The translations under genes and the position numbers were made by a program. The notes beneath the pieces are model-generated. The model was not told the DNA's origin. It saw only the letters and a list, made by a program, of their open reading frames with translations, and did no database searches. Positions 45,926-57,289 of a DNA stretch of 64,000 nucleotides are shown here, piece by piece. The stretch's first letter is position 1; every line of letters starts with the position of its first letter. Source of the stretch: Pseudoalteromonas sp. CO133X (GTDB lineage Bacteria > Pseudomonadota > Gammaproteobacteria > Enterobacterales > Alteromonadaceae); NCBI GenBank assembly GCA_004208945.1, contig SGPE01000008.1, positions 62,001 through 126,000 on the forward strand, written 5' to 3'.

Positions 45926-47001
45926 TTTGGCTGGCAGAGTATTTAACACAATATTACAGTGGTTTTAATGTCTTTTCGTACCTAACGCTGCGCGCGATTT
46001 TAGGTATTTTAACAGCATTACTTATGTCACTTTATTTTGGTCCAATATTAATCCGTGGCTTGCAAAAGATGCAAATTGGTCAAGTCGTTCGTCATGATGG
46101 ACCTGAGTCTCACTTGTCGAAAAAAGGCACGCCAACCATGGGTGGCATTTTGATTCTAGGTGCTATTTTTACCAGTACATTGCTGTGGGCTGACTTATCT
46201 AATAAGTATGTTTGGGCAACTTTATTTGTTGTGGGATCATTAGGTATCGTTGGCTTTATTGATGATTACCGCAAGGTTATTCGTAAGGATCCAAAAGGAC
46301 TGATTGCTAAATGGAAGTATTTTTGGCAGTCAGTCATTGCTTTAGTCGTGGCTAGTGCGTTGTATTTTACATCGCAGCAAGCAAGTGAAACGTCTTTGGT
46401 TGTGCCGTTTTTTAAAGATGTATTGCCGCAGCTAGGCTTGTTTTATATCGTCATGACTTACTTTGTAATCGTCGGCACATCGAATGCAGTAAACCTGACA
46501 GACGGCCTTGATGGTTTAGCAATTGTACCTACTATTTTAGTGGCTTCGGCACTTGCTATTATTGCTTACCTCACCGGTAATGTGAATTTCTCAAGCTACT
46601 TACATATTCCTCATTTACCACTGGCAAGTGAGCTGGTTGTGGTATGTACCGCGATTGTTGGTGCAGGCCTTGGTTTTTTATGGTTTAACACTTACCCAGC
46701 GCAAGTATTTATGGGAGATGTTGGCTCATTAGCGCTGGGCGGAGCACTTGGCATTATTGCGGTACTCGTTCGACAAGAACTTATTTTAATTATTATGGGT
46801 GGTGTATTTGTAATGGAAGCCTTATCAGTGATTTTACAGGTAGGCTCTTATAAATTACGCGGCCAACGTATTTTTAGAATGGCACCCATTCATCATCACT
46901 ATGAGTTGAAAGGTTGGCCTGAGCCGCGCGTAATTGTGCGCTTTTGGATTATTTCAATTGTGCTAGTTCTTGCTGGCCTTGCTACATTGAAGATCAGGTA
47001 A
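45919..47001 (+). CDS. mraY: Phospho-MurNAc-pentapeptide transferase MraY
   Basis: MraY transfers phospho-MurNAc-pentapeptide to undecaprenyl phosphate, making lipid I. The 360-residue integral membrane protein has about ten helices and the conserved cytoplasmic motifs [31 protein letters not shown] and [12 protein letters not shown], with [13 protein letters not shown] near the C-terminus. It overlaps murF and is directly followed by murD. Confidence 0.98.
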   Translation: MLVWLAEYLTQYYSGFNVFSYLTLRAILGILTALLMSLYFGPILIRGLQKMQIGQVVRHDGPESHLSKKGTPTMGGILILGAIFTSTLLWADLSNKYVWATLFVVGSLGIVGFIDDYRKVIRKDPKGLIAKWKYFWQSVIALVVASALYFTSQQASETSLVVPFFKDVLPQLGLFYIVMTYFVIVGTSNAVNLTDGLDGLAIVPTILVASALAIIAYLTGNVNFSSYLHIPHLPLASELVVVCTAIVGAGLGFLWFNTYPAQVFMGDVGSLALGGALGIIAVLVRQELILIIMGGVFVMEALSVILQVGSYKLRGQRIFRMAPIHHHYELKGWPEPRVIVRFWIISIVLVLAGLATLKIR

Positions 47002-48327
47002 ATGACAGTTATTAACGAGATAAAAAATAGAAAAATTACAGTGCTCGGACTCGGTGTAACCGGTCTGGGCATTGTGCGTTTTTTATTATCTCAGAATATA
47101 AAGCCAATTGTTGTTGATAGCCGCACAGCGCCACCGGGTGCAGATTGGTTAAGCGAGCATGCTAGTGAGTTAACGACTCACTTTGGTGATTTAAATAATG
47201 CCCACCTGAGCAGCAATGACATTATTATCATCAGTCCAGGTCTAAGCTTAGCGACACCGGCTGTCGCAAACGCAATTGATGCTGGTGTGGAAGTGATTGG
47301 TGATGTTGAGTTGTTCGCGCGCCTAACAAATAAACCCATTGTGGCAGTGACGGGCTCAAATGGTAAGTCGACCGTTGTTACATTAGCGTTTCAAGTGCTT
47401 AAAGCTGCCGGTTATAAAGTAGGCCTTGGCGGTAACATTGGCACTGCGGTGCTTGATTTACTGTCGCAAGACTACGATGTGTATGTACTTGAGCTGTCGA
47501 GTTTTCAACTTGATACCACGCACAGCTTAAAAGCCAAAAGCGCTTGCGTACTTAATGTGAGCGAAGATCATTTAGATCGTTATTCAAGCTACCAAGCTTA
47601 TATAGATTCAAAACAAAGTATTTATAACGGATCAGAGCTTGCTGTCGTCAATGCTATTGATGTGGCAACGCACACAGCAAAACAACCACAAGTAAGCTTT
47701 GCCCTCGCGCATGCAGACTATGCACTGATTGAACATCAAGGTGAGCACTATTTTGCAGCTCATGGGAAACCCGTGTTACCTGCAAGCAGTTTGAAAGTAG
47801 TGGGCTCGCATAATCAACAAAATGCCTTAGCTGTAATGGCATTGCTAAGCCCTTTTGACATAACAGTAGCACATTATGAGCAAGCATTCGGCGCATTTAC
47901 AGGACTTGCGCACCGTTGTCAGTTTGTTGCTGAAATTAAGGGTGTAAAATATTTTAATGATTCAAAGGCGACCAATGTCGGCGCAACTATCGCAGCCATT
48001 GAAAGTCTAGCCGACCAAGCAAAGCAGTTAGTTGTTATTGCAGGTGGTGATGCGAAAGGGGCTGATTTAGATGCTCTAAAACCGTATCTAACCAACAAAG
48101 TCAAAGCCTTAGTATGTTTTGGTAAAGACGCCAAAGCACTCGTGGCACTGAGTGATAAAGGTCATTTAACCACGAATATGCATGAAGCTGTGCAGCTAGC
48201 GAAAAAACTAAGTGTTGATGGTGATATCGTACTTTTAGCGCCAGCTTGTGCGAGTATTGATATGTATAACAACTACATGCAACGCGGTGATGACTTTACG
48301 CAATGCGTATTGGCGGAGGCAGTATGA
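47002..48327 (+). CDS. murD: UDP-MurNAc-L-alanine:D-glutamate ligase
   Basis: MurD adds D-glutamate to UDP-MurNAc-L-Ala. The 441-residue protein has an N-terminal Rossmann domain (VLGLGVTGLGIVRFL), P-loop VTGSNGKSTVVTL, LELSSFQLD, and C-terminal NDSKATNVGATIAAI and LLAPACASIDMYNNY. It abuts mraY without a gap and its stop overlaps the ftsW ATG (ATGA). Confidence 0.97.
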   Translation: MTVINEIKNRKITVLGLGVTGLGIVRFLLSQNIKPIVVDSRTAPPGADWLSEHASELTTHFGDLNNAHLSSNDIIIISPGLSLATPAVANAIDAGVEVIGDVELFARLTNKPIVAVTGSNGKSTVVTLAFQVLKAAGYKVGLGGNIGTAVLDLLSQDYDVYVLELSSFQLDTTHSLKAKSACVLNVSEDHLDRYSSYQAYIDSKQSIYNGSELAVVNAIDVATHTAKQPQVSFALAHADYALIEHQGEHYFAAHGKPVLPASSLKVVGSHNQQNALAVMALLSPFDITVAHYEQAFGAFTGLAHRCQFVAEIKGVKYFNDSKATNVGATIAAIESLADQAKQLVVIAGGDAKGADLDALKPYLTNKVKALVCFGKDAKALVALSDKGHLTTNMHEAVQLAKKLSVDGDIVLLAPACASIDMYNNYMQRGDDFTQCVLAEAV

Positions 48328-49496
48328 TTGCATTTGCAGATATCCGCGACGCATTAACACCTAAACAGTCCGCACAGCTTTATGATGTCCCCTTATTGTA
48401 TTGCATGATAATGCTGATTGGTGTTGGTTTTGTCATGGTAACCAGTGCTTCGATGCCTACCGCTGAAAGGTTATTTGACGACCCTTACCATATTATTATT
48501 CGCCATGCGATGTTCCTTGTTATGGGGTTTATCTTATTTTGGATCACAACCAATGTACCTATGGATTGGTGGAAACGAAGTAATCCCTATTTGTTATTAC
48601 TTGGCCTTGCTTTGCTTTTATTAGTTCTTGTTGTAGGTCGCGAAGTGAATGGTGCAAAACGCTGGATCCCGATTGGACCTGTGGGTTTTCAGGTTGCGGA
48701 AGCGGCTAAATTATACTTTTTTAGTTACATCGCTGGCTACTTGGTTCGTAAGCGAGAAGAAGTGCAAGAAAACTTAAAAGGCTTCGCAAAGCCTATGGTG
48801 GTATTCGGTGCATATGCTTTATTAATTTTATTACAACCTGACTTGGGTACCGTGGTTGTACTATTTGTTACGACGGTGGGTCTATTATTTTTAGCCGGTG
48901 CGAAGCTATGGCAGTTTTTTGTATTGATTTTAACAGGCGTTGCTGCCGTTGTCGGATTGATCATTGCTGAACCTTACCGTATGGCACGTGTTGTAGGCTT
49001 TTTAGAGCCGTGGGAAGACCCGTTTGGAAAAGGATATCAACTCGTGCAGTCGCTAATGGCATATAGCCAAGGGGGCTGGTTTGGGCAAGGTTTGGGTAAC
49101 AGCGTACAAAAATTGCAGTACCTACCCGAAGCGCATAATGACTTTATTTTTGCTGTAATTGGCGAAGAACTCGGCTTTTTTGGGGTTATGAGTATTTTAT
49201 GTGTGTTGGCTGTTTTGGTATTCAGAGCATTATTAATTGGTCAAAAGGCACTTAAATGCGGAAAAGAGTATGAAGGCTATTTTGCGTTTGCGATAGGTAT
49301 TTGGTTTGCTTTTCAAACCATGGTGAATGTCGGCGCGAGTGCCGGTATTTTGCCAACCAAAGGCTTAACACTGCCATTTATTTCTTATGGTGGTTCAAGC
49401 TTATTAGTAATGACGATAGCCACAGGTGTACTTTTACGTATTGACTTTGAAACTAAAATGGCGACCAAGCAAGCGACTTCAGGAGGTAAACGATGA
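48324..49496 (+). CDS. ftsW: Septal peptidoglycan glycosyltransferase FtsW
   Basis: FtsW is the SEDS-family polymerase that builds septal glycan strands with FtsI. The 390-residue membrane protein has about ten helices, the SEDS motifs GAKRWIPIGPVGFQVAEAAK, LLQPDLGTVVVL and PEAHNDFIFAVIGEELGF with the catalytic region, and GLTLPFISYGGSSLL. An in-frame upstream ATG adds seven residues, but GGAGG directly before ATG 48324 and the ATGA overlap with murD decide the start. Confidence 0.97.
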   Translation: MIAFADIRDALTPKQSAQLYDVPLLYCMIMLIGVGFVMVTSASMPTAERLFDDPYHIIIRHAMFLVMGFILFWITTNVPMDWWKRSNPYLLLLGLALLLLVLVVGREVNGAKRWIPIGPVGFQVAEAAKLYFFSYIAGYLVRKREEVQENLKGFAKPMVVFGAYALLILLQPDLGTVVVLFVTTVGLLFLAGAKLWQFFVLILTGVAAVVGLIIAEPYRMARVVGFLEPWEDPFGKGYQLVQSLMAYSQGGWFGQGLGNSVQKLQYLPEAHNDFIFAVIGEELGFFGVMSILCVLAVLVFRALLIGQKALKCGKEYEGYFAFAIGIWFAFQTMVNVGASAGILPTKGLTLPFISYGGSSLLVMTIATGVLLRIDFETKMATKQATSGGKR

Positions 49497-50569
49497 GTAA
49501 AAAATTACTTGTTGTTGCCGGTGGTACTGGTGGACATATTTTTCCAGGCATTGCAGTGGCTGACTTTCTCAAACAGCAAGGCTGGCAGGTTAGCTGGATT
49601 GGTACACCTGATCGAATGGAAGCAACTGTGGTCCCTAAGCACAATATTGAAATTGATTTTATCGATGTCAAAGGGGTGCGAGGCAATGGTATTAAACGGC
49701 TAATTAAAGCACCATTTATGGTGATGAATGCGATTTTTCAAGCGCGTAAAATTTTAAAAGTACAGCGCCCTGATGTGGTACTTGCAATGGGCGGTTATGT
49801 GACAGGACCAACAGGGATTGCAGCGAAAAGCTTAGGTATCCCGTTAGTGATTCATGAGCAAAATGCAGTCGCTGGTATGAGTAATCGTTGGTTAGCTAAG
49901 TTTGCCAGCAAAGTATTAGCGGCTTTTCCTTCAGCATTTGCTAAGGGGCAGTGCGAGGTAGTCGGTAATCCAGTGAGGGCAAGTGTTGCTCAAGTCAGTG
50001 CCAAACAAACAAGCACATCCATTAATATATTAGTTGTGGGGGGATCGTTGGGAGCGCAGGTGCTTAATCACACTTTACCTGCTGTATTCAGTGCACTTTC
50101 AGCGCAAACAACGCTTAATATATGGCACCAAACCGGAAAAAATAATGAACAAAAAGTCACGGCAGACTATCAACAACTAGGTCTTGCTGAAAGTACGAAA
50201 GTGGCTGAGTTTATTGATGATATGGATAGTGCGTATCAATGGGCTGATTTGGTTATTTGCCGTGCTGGTGCATTAACGGTTAGTGAGATTGCTGCAGCAG
50301 GTCGAATGGCATTATTTGTGCCGTTCCCACACGCAGTGGATGACCATCAAACTGCTAATGCTGCTTATTTAGTTAACTCAGGTGCTGCACTGATGATGCA
50401 ACAAAACGCGTTTTCTAAAGAGGCGGTGGTGGATTTGTTGACACCGTACTTAATTGCACCAGAAAAAATTTCCATAATGGCAAGCAAAGCAAAACAGCTT
50501 GCTATTTTAGATGCCACAGCCAAGGTTGCAAACCGCTGTGAGCAGCTAGTAGATAGAAGAGATTCGTAG
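49493..50569 (+). CDS. murG: MurG: undecaprenyl-PP-MurNAc-pentapeptide GlcNAc transferase
   Basis: MurG adds GlcNAc to lipid I, giving lipid II, at the cytoplasmic face of the membrane. The 358-residue GT28 enzyme has the glycine-rich [51 protein letters not shown] and the UDP-binding [14 protein letters not shown]. Its ATG overlaps ftsW by four bases; its TAG overlaps a GTG that may start murC. Confidence 0.97.
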   Translation: MSKKLLVVAGGTGGHIFPGIAVADFLKQQGWQVSWIGTPDRMEATVVPKHNIEIDFIDVKGVRGNGIKRLIKAPFMVMNAIFQARKILKVQRPDVVLAMGGYVTGPTGIAAKSLGIPLVIHEQNAVAGMSNRWLAKFASKVLAAFPSAFAKGQCEVVGNPVRASVAQVSAKQTSTSINILVVGGSLGAQVLNHTLPAVFSALSAQTTLNIWHQTGKNNEQKVTADYQQLGLAESTKVAEFIDDMDSAYQWADLVICRAGALTVSEIAAAGRMALFVPFPHAVDDHQTANAAYLVNSGAALMMQQNAFSKEAVVDLLTPYLIAPEKISIMASKAKQLAILDATAKVANRCEQLVDRRDS

Positions 50570-52020
50570 TGAAAGAAAGCATGATGAAAGAAAACAACAC
50601 GCGCCCTGCGATGCGTCGTATCGACACCATCCACTTTGTTGGAATTGGTGGTGCAGGGATGGGTGGTATTGCCGAAGTACTTGCTTTTGAAGGTTACCGT
50701 ATTACCGGCTCTGATATTGCGCACAGTGCAATGACTGAGCGCCTAATTCATGTTGGCGCAGAAGTGTTTATTGGCCATGATGAAAACAATGTAAAAGATG
50801 CCAGCGTTGTGGTGGTATCAAGTGCAATCAATGAGCAAAATCCCGAAATTAAAGCGGCTAGAGCAGCGCGTATCCCCATTGTTCGCCGTGCAGAAATGCT
50901 TGCTGAACTAATGCGTTTTCGCCACGGTATTGCTGTGGCAGGAACACACGGTAAAACAACTACAACCAGCTTAATCGCGAGCATTTATGCACAAGCAGGT
51001 CTTGATCCAACCTTTATAATTGGTGGTCTTTTAAATAGCGCAGGTAGTAATGCCAAAGTCGGTAAGAGTGATTTCTTAATTGCAGAAGCCGATGAAAGTG
51101 ATGCATCATTTTTGCATTTACAACCTATGGTATCGGTGATCACGAATGTTGAAGAAGATCACATGGATACCTATGGTGGCAGCTTAGAGAAGATGAAAGA
51201 TACCTATGTCGATTTCATCCATAACCTGCCATTTTACGGTCTCGCCGTTGTGTGTATCGATTCAGACGTTGCTGCTGAGCTTATTCCACGTTTTGGCCGC
51301 CCAGTGATCACCTATGGTGAGTCAACGGATGCAGATTATAGAATGCTTAACTTCAGTCAAACAGCTAACACATGCTCGTTCGATGTTGTGAATAAACAAG
51401 GTGAAAGCTTACCTGTAACTTTAAATATGCCTGGTAAACACAACGCTTTAAATGCAACAGCGGCTATTGCTGTTGCCAAAGATCAGCATATTGCTAACCA
51501 AGCGATTTTAGAGGCGCTTGCGCAGTTTGAAGGAGTGGGTCGTCGTTTTCAGCATTACGGCACTTTTGATAATGAACGTGGTAATGTCATGTTGGTGGAC
51601 GACTATGGTCATCATCCATCAGAAGTTGCAGCAACCATTGCGGCAGTGCGCGAAGGTTGGCCTGATAAGCGTTTAGTGATGGTTTATCAGCCTCACCGCT
51701 ATAGCCGTACACGTGACTTGTATGAAGATTTCGTGAAAGTATTGGCAGATGTCGATCAACTTTTATTACTTGATGTGTATTCAGCAGGTGAAGAGCCAAT
51801 AGTCGGAGCCGATAGTAAGAGTTTATGTCGTAGTTTGCGTCAACGAGGCAAAGAGCCTATTCATGTTGCCAATAGCTCTGAGCTTGCAGGCGTTCTTGCT
51901 AACCTTCTGCAAGATAACGATTTAGTATTAACTCAAGGTGCTGGTAACATTGGTCAGTTAGTTAAGACGCTCGCGGCTACTAACTTATCTATTGAACAAC
52001 TGAAGCAGGTAAATGTATGA
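50569..52020 (+). CDS. murC: UDP-N-acetylmuramate:L-alanine ligase
   Basis: MurC adds L-alanine to UDP-MurNAc. The 483-residue protein has [17 protein letters not shown], the P-loop [32 protein letters not shown] and [14 protein letters not shown]. The start is uncertain: GTG 50569 overlaps the murG stop (TAGTG) and has AGAAGAG upstream, while ATG 50581 and 50584 have weaker ribosome sites. Overlaps ddlB by four bases. Confidence 0.95.
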   Translation: MKESMMKENNTRPAMRRIDTIHFVGIGGAGMGGIAEVLAFEGYRITGSDIAHSAMTERLIHVGAEVFIGHDENNVKDASVVVVSSAINEQNPEIKAARAARIPIVRRAEMLAELMRFRHGIAVAGTHGKTTTTSLIASIYAQAGLDPTFIIGGLLNSAGSNAKVGKSDFLIAEADESDASFLHLQPMVSVITNVEEDHMDTYGGSLEKMKDTYVDFIHNLPFYGLAVVCIDSDVAAELIPRFGRPVITYGESTDADYRMLNFSQTANTCSFDVVNKQGESLPVTLNMPGKHNALNATAAIAVAKDQHIANQAILEALAQFEGVGRRFQHYGTFDNERGNVMLVDDYGHHPSEVAATIAAVREGWPDKRLVMVYQPHRYSRTRDLYEDFVKVLADVDQLLLLDVYSAGEEPIVGADSKSLCRSLRQRGKEPIHVANSSELAGVLANLLQDNDLVLTQGAGNIGQLVKTLAATNLSIEQLKQVNV

Positions 52021-52937
52021 GCCAGTTAAGCGACAAATTTGGCAAAGTAGCAGTGCTTTTTGGCGGCACATCTGCTGAACGAGAAGTTTCTCTAAAATCA
52101 GGCCAAGCTGTATTGAATGCTTTGCAAAGTGTGGGCGTTGATGCCATTGCTTTTGATCCAAAAGATCAGCCTTTGTGGCAATTAAAAGAGCTAAACATTG
52201 AACGTGTGTTCATTGCTCTACATGGTCGCGGTGGTGAAGACGGTACTATTCAAGGTGCTCTTGAATTTATGGGGATTCCTTATACCGGTAGTGATGTTTT
52301 AGGCTCAGCACTGGCGATGGATAAAGTACGCTGTAAACACTTGTTTAAAGCAATGGGCTTAAGTACCGCTCCTTATGCTGTTGTTGATAGCCGCTATGAG
52401 TTTGATAGCCAAGCAATTATTAATGAATTTGGCAAAGTGATGGTTAAGCCGTCACATGAAGGCTCAAGCATTGGTATGGCTGAGGCGAGTAACGCAGAGC
52501 AACTAGATACTGCGCTCAACGCTGCATTTAAGTTTGATAGTCAAGTGCTTGTTGAGCAGTGGATCTCGGGGCGTGAGTTTACCGTTGCTGTGCTTGGACA
52601 CGATGTTCAGCCGGTCATTGAAATGACCACGCCAAATGGTTTTTATGACTATCAAGCTAAGTATCAGTCAAGTACAACTCAGTACCATTGCCCTGCGGAT
52701 ATATCTGTGCAAGAAACTGAACTGTTGCAAGATATGGCATTAAAAGCATTTGATTTAGTCGGGGCCAGCGGTTGGGGACGTGTCGATGCGATGCGCGATG
52801 AGCAAGGTAATTTTTACTTACTCGAAGTCAATACAGTTCCTGGCATGACTGAAAAATCATTGGTACCAATGGCAGCAAAAGCCAACGGAGCGAGTTTTGA
52901 GCAATTAGTTGTTCGCATTTTGGAGCAAACCCTTTAA
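52017..52937 (+). CDS. ddlB: D-alanine:D-alanine ligase
   Basis: Ddl joins two D-alanines for the peptidoglycan stem. The 306-residue ATP-grasp enzyme has [71 protein letters not shown] and [15 protein letters not shown]. Its place between murC and ftsQ is that of ddlB. The ftsQ ATG lies one base after its stop. Confidence 0.97.
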   Translation: MSQLSDKFGKVAVLFGGTSAEREVSLKSGQAVLNALQSVGVDAIAFDPKDQPLWQLKELNIERVFIALHGRGGEDGTIQGALEFMGIPYTGSDVLGSALAMDKVRCKHLFKAMGLSTAPYAVVDSRYEFDSQAIINEFGKVMVKPSHEGSSIGMAEASNAEQLDTALNAAFKFDSQVLVEQWISGREFTVAVLGHDVQPVIEMTTPNGFYDYQAKYQSSTTQYHCPADISVQETELLQDMALKAFDLVGASGWGRVDAMRDEQGNFYLLEVNTVPGMTEKSLVPMAAKANGASFEQLVVRILEQTL

Positions 52938-52938
52938 T

Positions 52939-53718
52939 ATGCATCACTTTTTAGAAAAAGCACAACAGTTAAAGCAGCGGCTCAATTGGTCGTTGATCTT
53001 TGGCGTGAGCTTTTTTCTCATCGTGATTTTTAGTTTGGTTAAAATCACTACCGGTGTGTCAGATTGGTTGGTCGAAAATAAAGATGCGCAAATAAAGCAT
53101 TTAGCTGTACAAGGTGAGCCTAAGTATACAGATGAAAAGGCAATTATTAGCGCAATAAAAAAAGCCGACTTATCGAGTTTTTTTGAATTGGATGTTAAAC
53201 ATGTGCAACGCTTAGTACAAAGTTTGCCTTGGGTGGCGACTGCATCGGTCAGAAAGCAGTGGCCAGACACCATTCAAGTGTATGTGGTTGAGCATGAAGC
53301 GGTTGCACATTGGAATGATGATTTATTGTTAAATCAGTCTGGTGAAGTGTTTCAAGCAAGCAGTGATAAATTACCAAGCACATTACCCAAGCTCTATGGC
53401 CCTGAGGGCAGTGAGATAGAAGCATGGACGGCATTTGGTCAATTTAAAGCGATGCTAAAAGTGAATAATTTAGAGCTAACAAGCCTCGCGCTTTCAGAGC
53501 GTTTTTCATGGCAGCTGTGGCTTGATAATGGCATTCGCCTTAATTTGGGGCGTAAAGAAAAAGCAAAGCGTGTACAACGTTTTATAGATGTGTATCCGCG
53601 CATGGAACAACGTGTAGATGCACAAATTGATGTTGTTGATTTACGGTACGATACCGGTCTTGCAGTGAGCTGGAAGCCACTACAAGAGGAACAATTAGAA
53701 AATAAGAGTAAGGCATGA
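52939..53718 (+). CDS. ftsQ: Cell division protein FtsQ
   Basis: FtsQ is the bitopic divisome protein that recruits FtsL and FtsB. The 259-residue product has an N-terminal tail, one transmembrane helix (about 18-38, LIFGVSFFLIVIFSLVKI), a POTRA domain (IKHLAVQGEPKYTDEKAI to RKQWPDTIQVYVVEHEAVAHWND) and the beta domain. ATG 52939 gives the normal N-terminus; an earlier TTG would overlap ddlB. GGAG is rather far upstream, so translation is probably coupled. It overlaps ftsA by four bases. Confidence 0.95.
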   Translation: MHHFLEKAQQLKQRLNWSLIFGVSFFLIVIFSLVKITTGVSDWLVENKDAQIKHLAVQGEPKYTDEKAIISAIKKADLSSFFELDVKHVQRLVQSLPWVATASVRKQWPDTIQVYVVEHEAVAHWNDDLLLNQSGEVFQASSDKLPSTLPKLYGPEGSEIEAWTAFGQFKAMLKVNNLELTSLALSERFSWQLWLDNGIRLNLGRKEKAKRVQRFIDVYPRMEQRVDAQIDVVDLRYDTGLAVSWKPLQEEQLENKSKA

Positions 53719-54947
53719 CTAAGTCAGCAGAAAGAAACCTAGTGATTGGATTAGACGTTGGCACCTCAAAGGTAGTGGCCACCGTTGGTGAAATCACCGC
53801 AGATAATAAACTCAGCATTGTGGGTGTTGGCAGCCAAGTTTCGCATGGTATGGACAAAGGTGGCGTTAACGACCTTAACCTTGTTTCTGAATCGATTCGT
53901 CGCGCTATTGATGAAGCTGAACTAATGGCAGATTGCCGTATCAGCTCTGTTTATTTAGGTATTTCTGGTAAACATATTCAGTGTCAAAACGAAAGCGGCG
54001 TGGTTGCGATTAACAACACTGAAGTCACAGATGAAGATATTGAGAATGTGATTCACATTGCACGCTCAGTGCCTATTTCAGCTGAACGCAAAATGCTGCA
54101 TGCGTTACCGCAAGAATACAGCATTGATATGCAAGAGGGGATTAAAAACCCATTAGGCATGAGTGGGGTACGTATGGAAGCGCGTGCGCACATCATTACT
54201 TGCTCAAATGACATGGCTAAAAACATAGAAAAATGTGTTGAGCGCTGTGGGTTAGAAGTTGATCAACTGATATTTACGGCATTAGCGTCATGCTATTCCG
54301 TTCTGACAGATGATGAAAAAGAGCTGGGCGTGGCTGTTATGGATATCGGTGGCGGAACGATGGATATCACCATTTATATTAATGGTGCACTTCGTCACTC
54401 AGCAGTTATTCCGGTTGCGGGCAATCAGGTGACTGGCGATATTGCAAAAATATTTAGAACACCTATATCGCATGCTGAATCACTCAAAGTACAATATGCG
54501 TGTGCAAGCAGCCAAATGGCAAGCAATGAAGACACCATTGAAGTGCCGAGTGTGGGTGGTCGACCTGCACGTATTATGTCGCGCCATACCTTATCTGAGG
54601 TAGTTGAGCCACGATTTAGAGAATTATTTGAGTTGGCAATGGAAGAAATACGCCGCTCGGGTTTAGAAGACCAAATTGCTGCCGGTCTTGTCATTACTGG
54701 CGGGACGGCAAAAATGACAGGTGCAATGGAGGTGGCAGAAGACATTTTCCAAATGCCTGTAAGAATTGGCAAACCAATTGGGATAGTTGGTTTGACAGAT
54801 TATGTTGATGATCCTTCGTACGCAACCGCTGTTGGTTTGTTACAATACGGCCGTACAATGCAATCGATGAATGCACAAAAGTCGAAAGCAGAAGGTGATA
54901 ATAATTGGTGGAACCGTATTACGAAGTGGTTCCAAGGTGAGTTTTAA
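53715..54947 (+). CDS. ftsA: Cell division protein FtsA
   Basis: FtsA is the actin-like protein that tethers FtsZ to the membrane. The 410-residue protein has the phosphate loop LDVGTSKVVATVGE, the 1C domain (about 85-165), MDIGGGTMDITIY, TGGTAKMTGAMEVAE, and a C-terminal amphipathic membrane-targeting helix (WWNRITKWFQGEF). It overlaps ftsQ by four bases and ends 21 bases before ftsZ. Confidence 0.98.
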   Translation: MTKSAERNLVIGLDVGTSKVVATVGEITADNKLSIVGVGSQVSHGMDKGGVNDLNLVSESIRRAIDEAELMADCRISSVYLGISGKHIQCQNESGVVAINNTEVTDEDIENVIHIARSVPISAERKMLHALPQEYSIDMQEGIKNPLGMSGVRMEARAHIITCSNDMAKNIEKCVERCGLEVDQLIFTALASCYSVLTDDEKELGVAVMDIGGGTMDITIYINGALRHSAVIPVAGNQVTGDIAKIFRTPISHAESLKVQYACASSQMASNEDTIEVPSVGGRPARIMSRHTLSEVVEPRFRELFELAMEEIRRSGLEDQIAAGLVITGGTAKMTGAMEVAEDIFQMPVRIGKPIGIVGLTDYVDDPSYATAVGLLQYGRTMQSMNAQKSKAEGDNNWWNRITKWFQGEF

Positions 54948-54968
54948 GACTCAAGTCGGAGAGTAAAG

Positions 54969-56216
54969 ATGTTTGATATAATGGAACAGCACAGCGAAGA
55001 AGCTGTCATTAAAGTAATTGGCGTGGGCGGTGGCGGCGGTAACGCTGTCGAGCACATGGTAAAACAACAAATTGAAGGTGTACGCTTCATTGCGGCGAAT
55101 ACGGATGCACAAGCACTGCGTAATTCATCAGCAGATGTCACGGTACAGCTAGGTACACAAATCACTTCTGGTTTAGGTGCTGGAGCCAACCCTGAAGTGG
55201 GTCGTAATTCGGCGGAAGAAGATGCTGAAACAATCCGTGCAAGCCTTGAAGGTGCTGACATGGTATTTATCGCAGCGGGGATGGGCGGTGGTACAGGTAC
55301 CGGTGCGGCTCCTGTGGTTGCTAAAATTGCTAAAGAGTTAGGGATCTTAACTGTTGCAGTAGTAACACGTCCGTTTGACTTTGAAGGTAAAAAGCGTGCC
55401 GCAGCGGCTGAACAAGGTATTAATGAATTGTCAGAAACTGTTGATTCACTTATTACAATTCCGAACAATAAATTGCTTAAAGTTTTAGGCAAAGGCACTA
55501 CACTATTAGATGCCTTCGCAAAAGCAAATGACGTGTTATTTGGTGCGGTTCAAGGTATTGCAGAATTAATCACACGCTCTGGTCTAATCAACGTGGATTT
55601 CGCCGACGTACGTACTGTTATGTCAGCGATGGGGACTGCGATGATGGGTACTGCGTCAGCATCTGGTCCTGACCGTGCGCAAGAAGCAGCAGAAGCCGCT
55701 ATTTCAAGCCCATTACTTGAAGATGTCGATTTAACAGGTGCTAAAGGCATTCTAGTTAATATCACAGCAGGTATGGATATTGCGATTGAAGAGTTTGAGA
55801 TTGTTGGTAATCACGTTAAAGCGCTTGCGTCAGAAAACGCAACGGTGGTTGTCGGTGCGGTAATTGACCCTGAAATGAGTGATGAGTTACGCGTTACTGT
55901 CGTTGCAACAGGTTTAGGTGGCGAGCGTCGTCCACAGTTTGGTATTGTTGATAATGGCTTTAAAAAAGCATCGGGTTCAGATGTGCAAAGCACAACAAGC
56001 CAATCTACTAGCAGCATGTACGTGCCAAGCTTTGCAAGCCAAGGTAGCAGCGACGATGTAAGCGTGTCAGCAAGTGTTGATAAGCAAGAATCTGTGAAGC
56101 AAAGTACAGCAAGTAGTTCAGTATCAAGTAATACTGAAAGCAGTAAAAAGTCTGATAAGTCAGAGGGTGGCGATTATTTCGACATTCCAGCGTTTTTGAG
56201 AAAACAAGCTGACTAA
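54969..56216 (+). CDS. ftsZ: Cell division protein FtsZ
   Basis: FtsZ is the tubulin-like GTPase that forms the cytokinetic ring. The 415-residue protein has [14 protein letters not shown], the tubulin signature [12 protein letters not shown] and the T7 catalytic loop region [12 protein letters not shown] long Ser/Thr-rich C-terminal linker (about 335-395) follows, then the conserved partner-binding tail [15 protein letters not shown] seven to eight bases before the ATG. Confidence 0.99.
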   Translation: MFDIMEQHSEEAVIKVIGVGGGGGNAVEHMVKQQIEGVRFIAANTDAQALRNSSADVTVQLGTQITSGLGAGANPEVGRNSAEEDAETIRASLEGADMVFIAAGMGGGTGTGAAPVVAKIAKELGILTVAVVTRPFDFEGKKRAAAAEQGINELSETVDSLITIPNNKLLKVLGKGTTLLDAFAKANDVLFGAVQGIAELITRSGLINVDFADVRTVMSAMGTAMMGTASASGPDRAQEAAEAAISSPLLEDVDLTGAKGILVNITAGMDIAIEEFEIVGNHVKALASENATVVVGAVIDPEMSDELRVTVVATGLGGERRPQFGIVDNGFKKASGSDVQSTTSQSTSSMYVPSFASQGSSDDVSVSASVDKQESVKQSTASSSVSSNTESSKKSDKSEGGDYFDIPAFLRKQAD

Positions 56217-56254
56217 GATTTTTTTATGGTATTTTGCCTGAAAAGTAAACAAAT

Positions 56255-56283
56255 TTGGCAGTTGAGTGTATTTATGATACAAT
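56255..56283 (+). promoter_or_regulatory. lpxC promoter
   Basis: TTGGCA (56255-56260), 17-bp spacer, TACAAT (56278-56283) in the ftsZ-lpxC gap. The near-consensus spacing suggests lpxC can be transcribed apart from the dcw operon. Confidence 0.8.
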
Positions 56284-56318
56284 CCGCCGTCTAACTGTAA
56301 CTATAAGTGAGCGAACCT

Positions 56319-57230
56319 ATGATTAAACAGCGTACGATTGCAGAAGTAGTCAAAGCCATAGGAATTGGACTTCATAAAGGTGAGAAGGTCACTATTACTC
56401 TCCGACCTGCGAGCGCAAATACTGGGATTGTATTTCGTCGTGTGGACCTTGACCCGGTTGTTGATTTTGAAACAACACCTGAAGCCGTTGGCGATACGCA
56501 ATTGTGTACCTGTTTAACAAATAAAGATGGTGTTCGCTTATCAACGACTGAGCACCTTATTGCTGCCGTTGCGGCAATGGGGATTGACAATCTAATTGTT
56601 GAATTAGATAGCTCAGAAGTGCCGATTATGGATGGTAGTGCATTACCATTCATCTACTTGTTACAAAAAGGCGGCATTAAAGAAGTAAATGCAGCTAAGC
56701 GCTTTATTCGTATTAAAGAAAAAGTACGTATTGAAGAAGGCGATAAGTGGGCTGAAATAGAACCCTATGATGGTTTTCACATCGACTTTGAAATTGCGTT
56801 TGATCACCCAGCGATCAATGAAAGCCGCCAACGTATCGGTTTAGATATTACTACGCAGAGCTTCACTGAAGAAATCAGCCGTGCACGTACTTTTGGCTTT
56901 ATGAAAGATATCGAGTATATGCATGCTAATAACCTAGCATTAGGTGGTAGCATGGATAACGCAGTTGTTTTGGATGACTTTAAAGTACTAAATCCAAACG
57001 GCTTACGTTATAGCGATGAGTTTGTTAAACACAAAATCTTAGACTGTGTCGGCGACATGTTTATGACTGGCCACAACATTCTAGGTAAAATCACGGCTTA
57101 TAAATCAGGCCATGATTTAAACAATAAACTACTTCGTAAAATTATGGCAACTGAGTCAGCATGGGAGTGGGCAACATTTGAGACCCCAGTGACTATGCCT
57201 GCACCTGGCCTAGAAGTAGCGACAGCTTAA
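56319..57230 (+). CDS. lpxC: UDP-3-O-acyl-N-acetylglucosamine deacetylase LpxC
   Basis: LpxC catalyses the committed step of lipid A synthesis. The 303-residue zinc enzyme starts [11 protein letters not shown] and has zinc ligands in [10 protein letters not shown] and [10 protein letters not shown], the catalytic His in KSGHDLNN, and the family [15 protein letters not shown] four codons upstream is possible, but ATG 56319 matches the family. It is last in the dcw region, with its own promoter; a strong terminator follows. Confidence 0.97.
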   Translation: MIKQRTIAEVVKAIGIGLHKGEKVTITLRPASANTGIVFRRVDLDPVVDFETTPEAVGDTQLCTCLTNKDGVRLSTTEHLIAAVAAMGIDNLIVELDSSEVPIMDGSALPFIYLLQKGGIKEVNAAKRFIRIKEKVRIEEGDKWAEIEPYDGFHIDFEIAFDHPAINESRQRIGLDITTQSFTEEISRARTFGFMKDIEYMHANNLALGGSMDNAVVLDDFKVLNPNGLRYSDEFVKHKILDCVGDMFMTGHNILGKITAYKSGHDLNNKLLRKIMATESAWEWATFETPVTMPAPGLEVATA

Positions 57231-57251
57231 TCGCAAGCATATTACAGTTAT

Positions 57252-57282
57252 AAAAAATGACGCTTTTAGCGTCATTTTTTTT
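57252..57282. terminator. Bidirectional terminator between lpxC and yjjG
   Basis: ATGACGCT-TTT-AGCGTCAT hairpin flanked by A5-A6 and T8, serving lpxC (+) and yjjG (-). Confidence 0.93.
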
Positions 57283-57289
57283 GCCTTGC

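Noticed and set aside
54944..55498. 184-codon open frame antisense to ftsZ
   Set aside because: Pro/Ala/Ser-rich artefact of a highly biased coding sequence on the other strand; no ribosome site.
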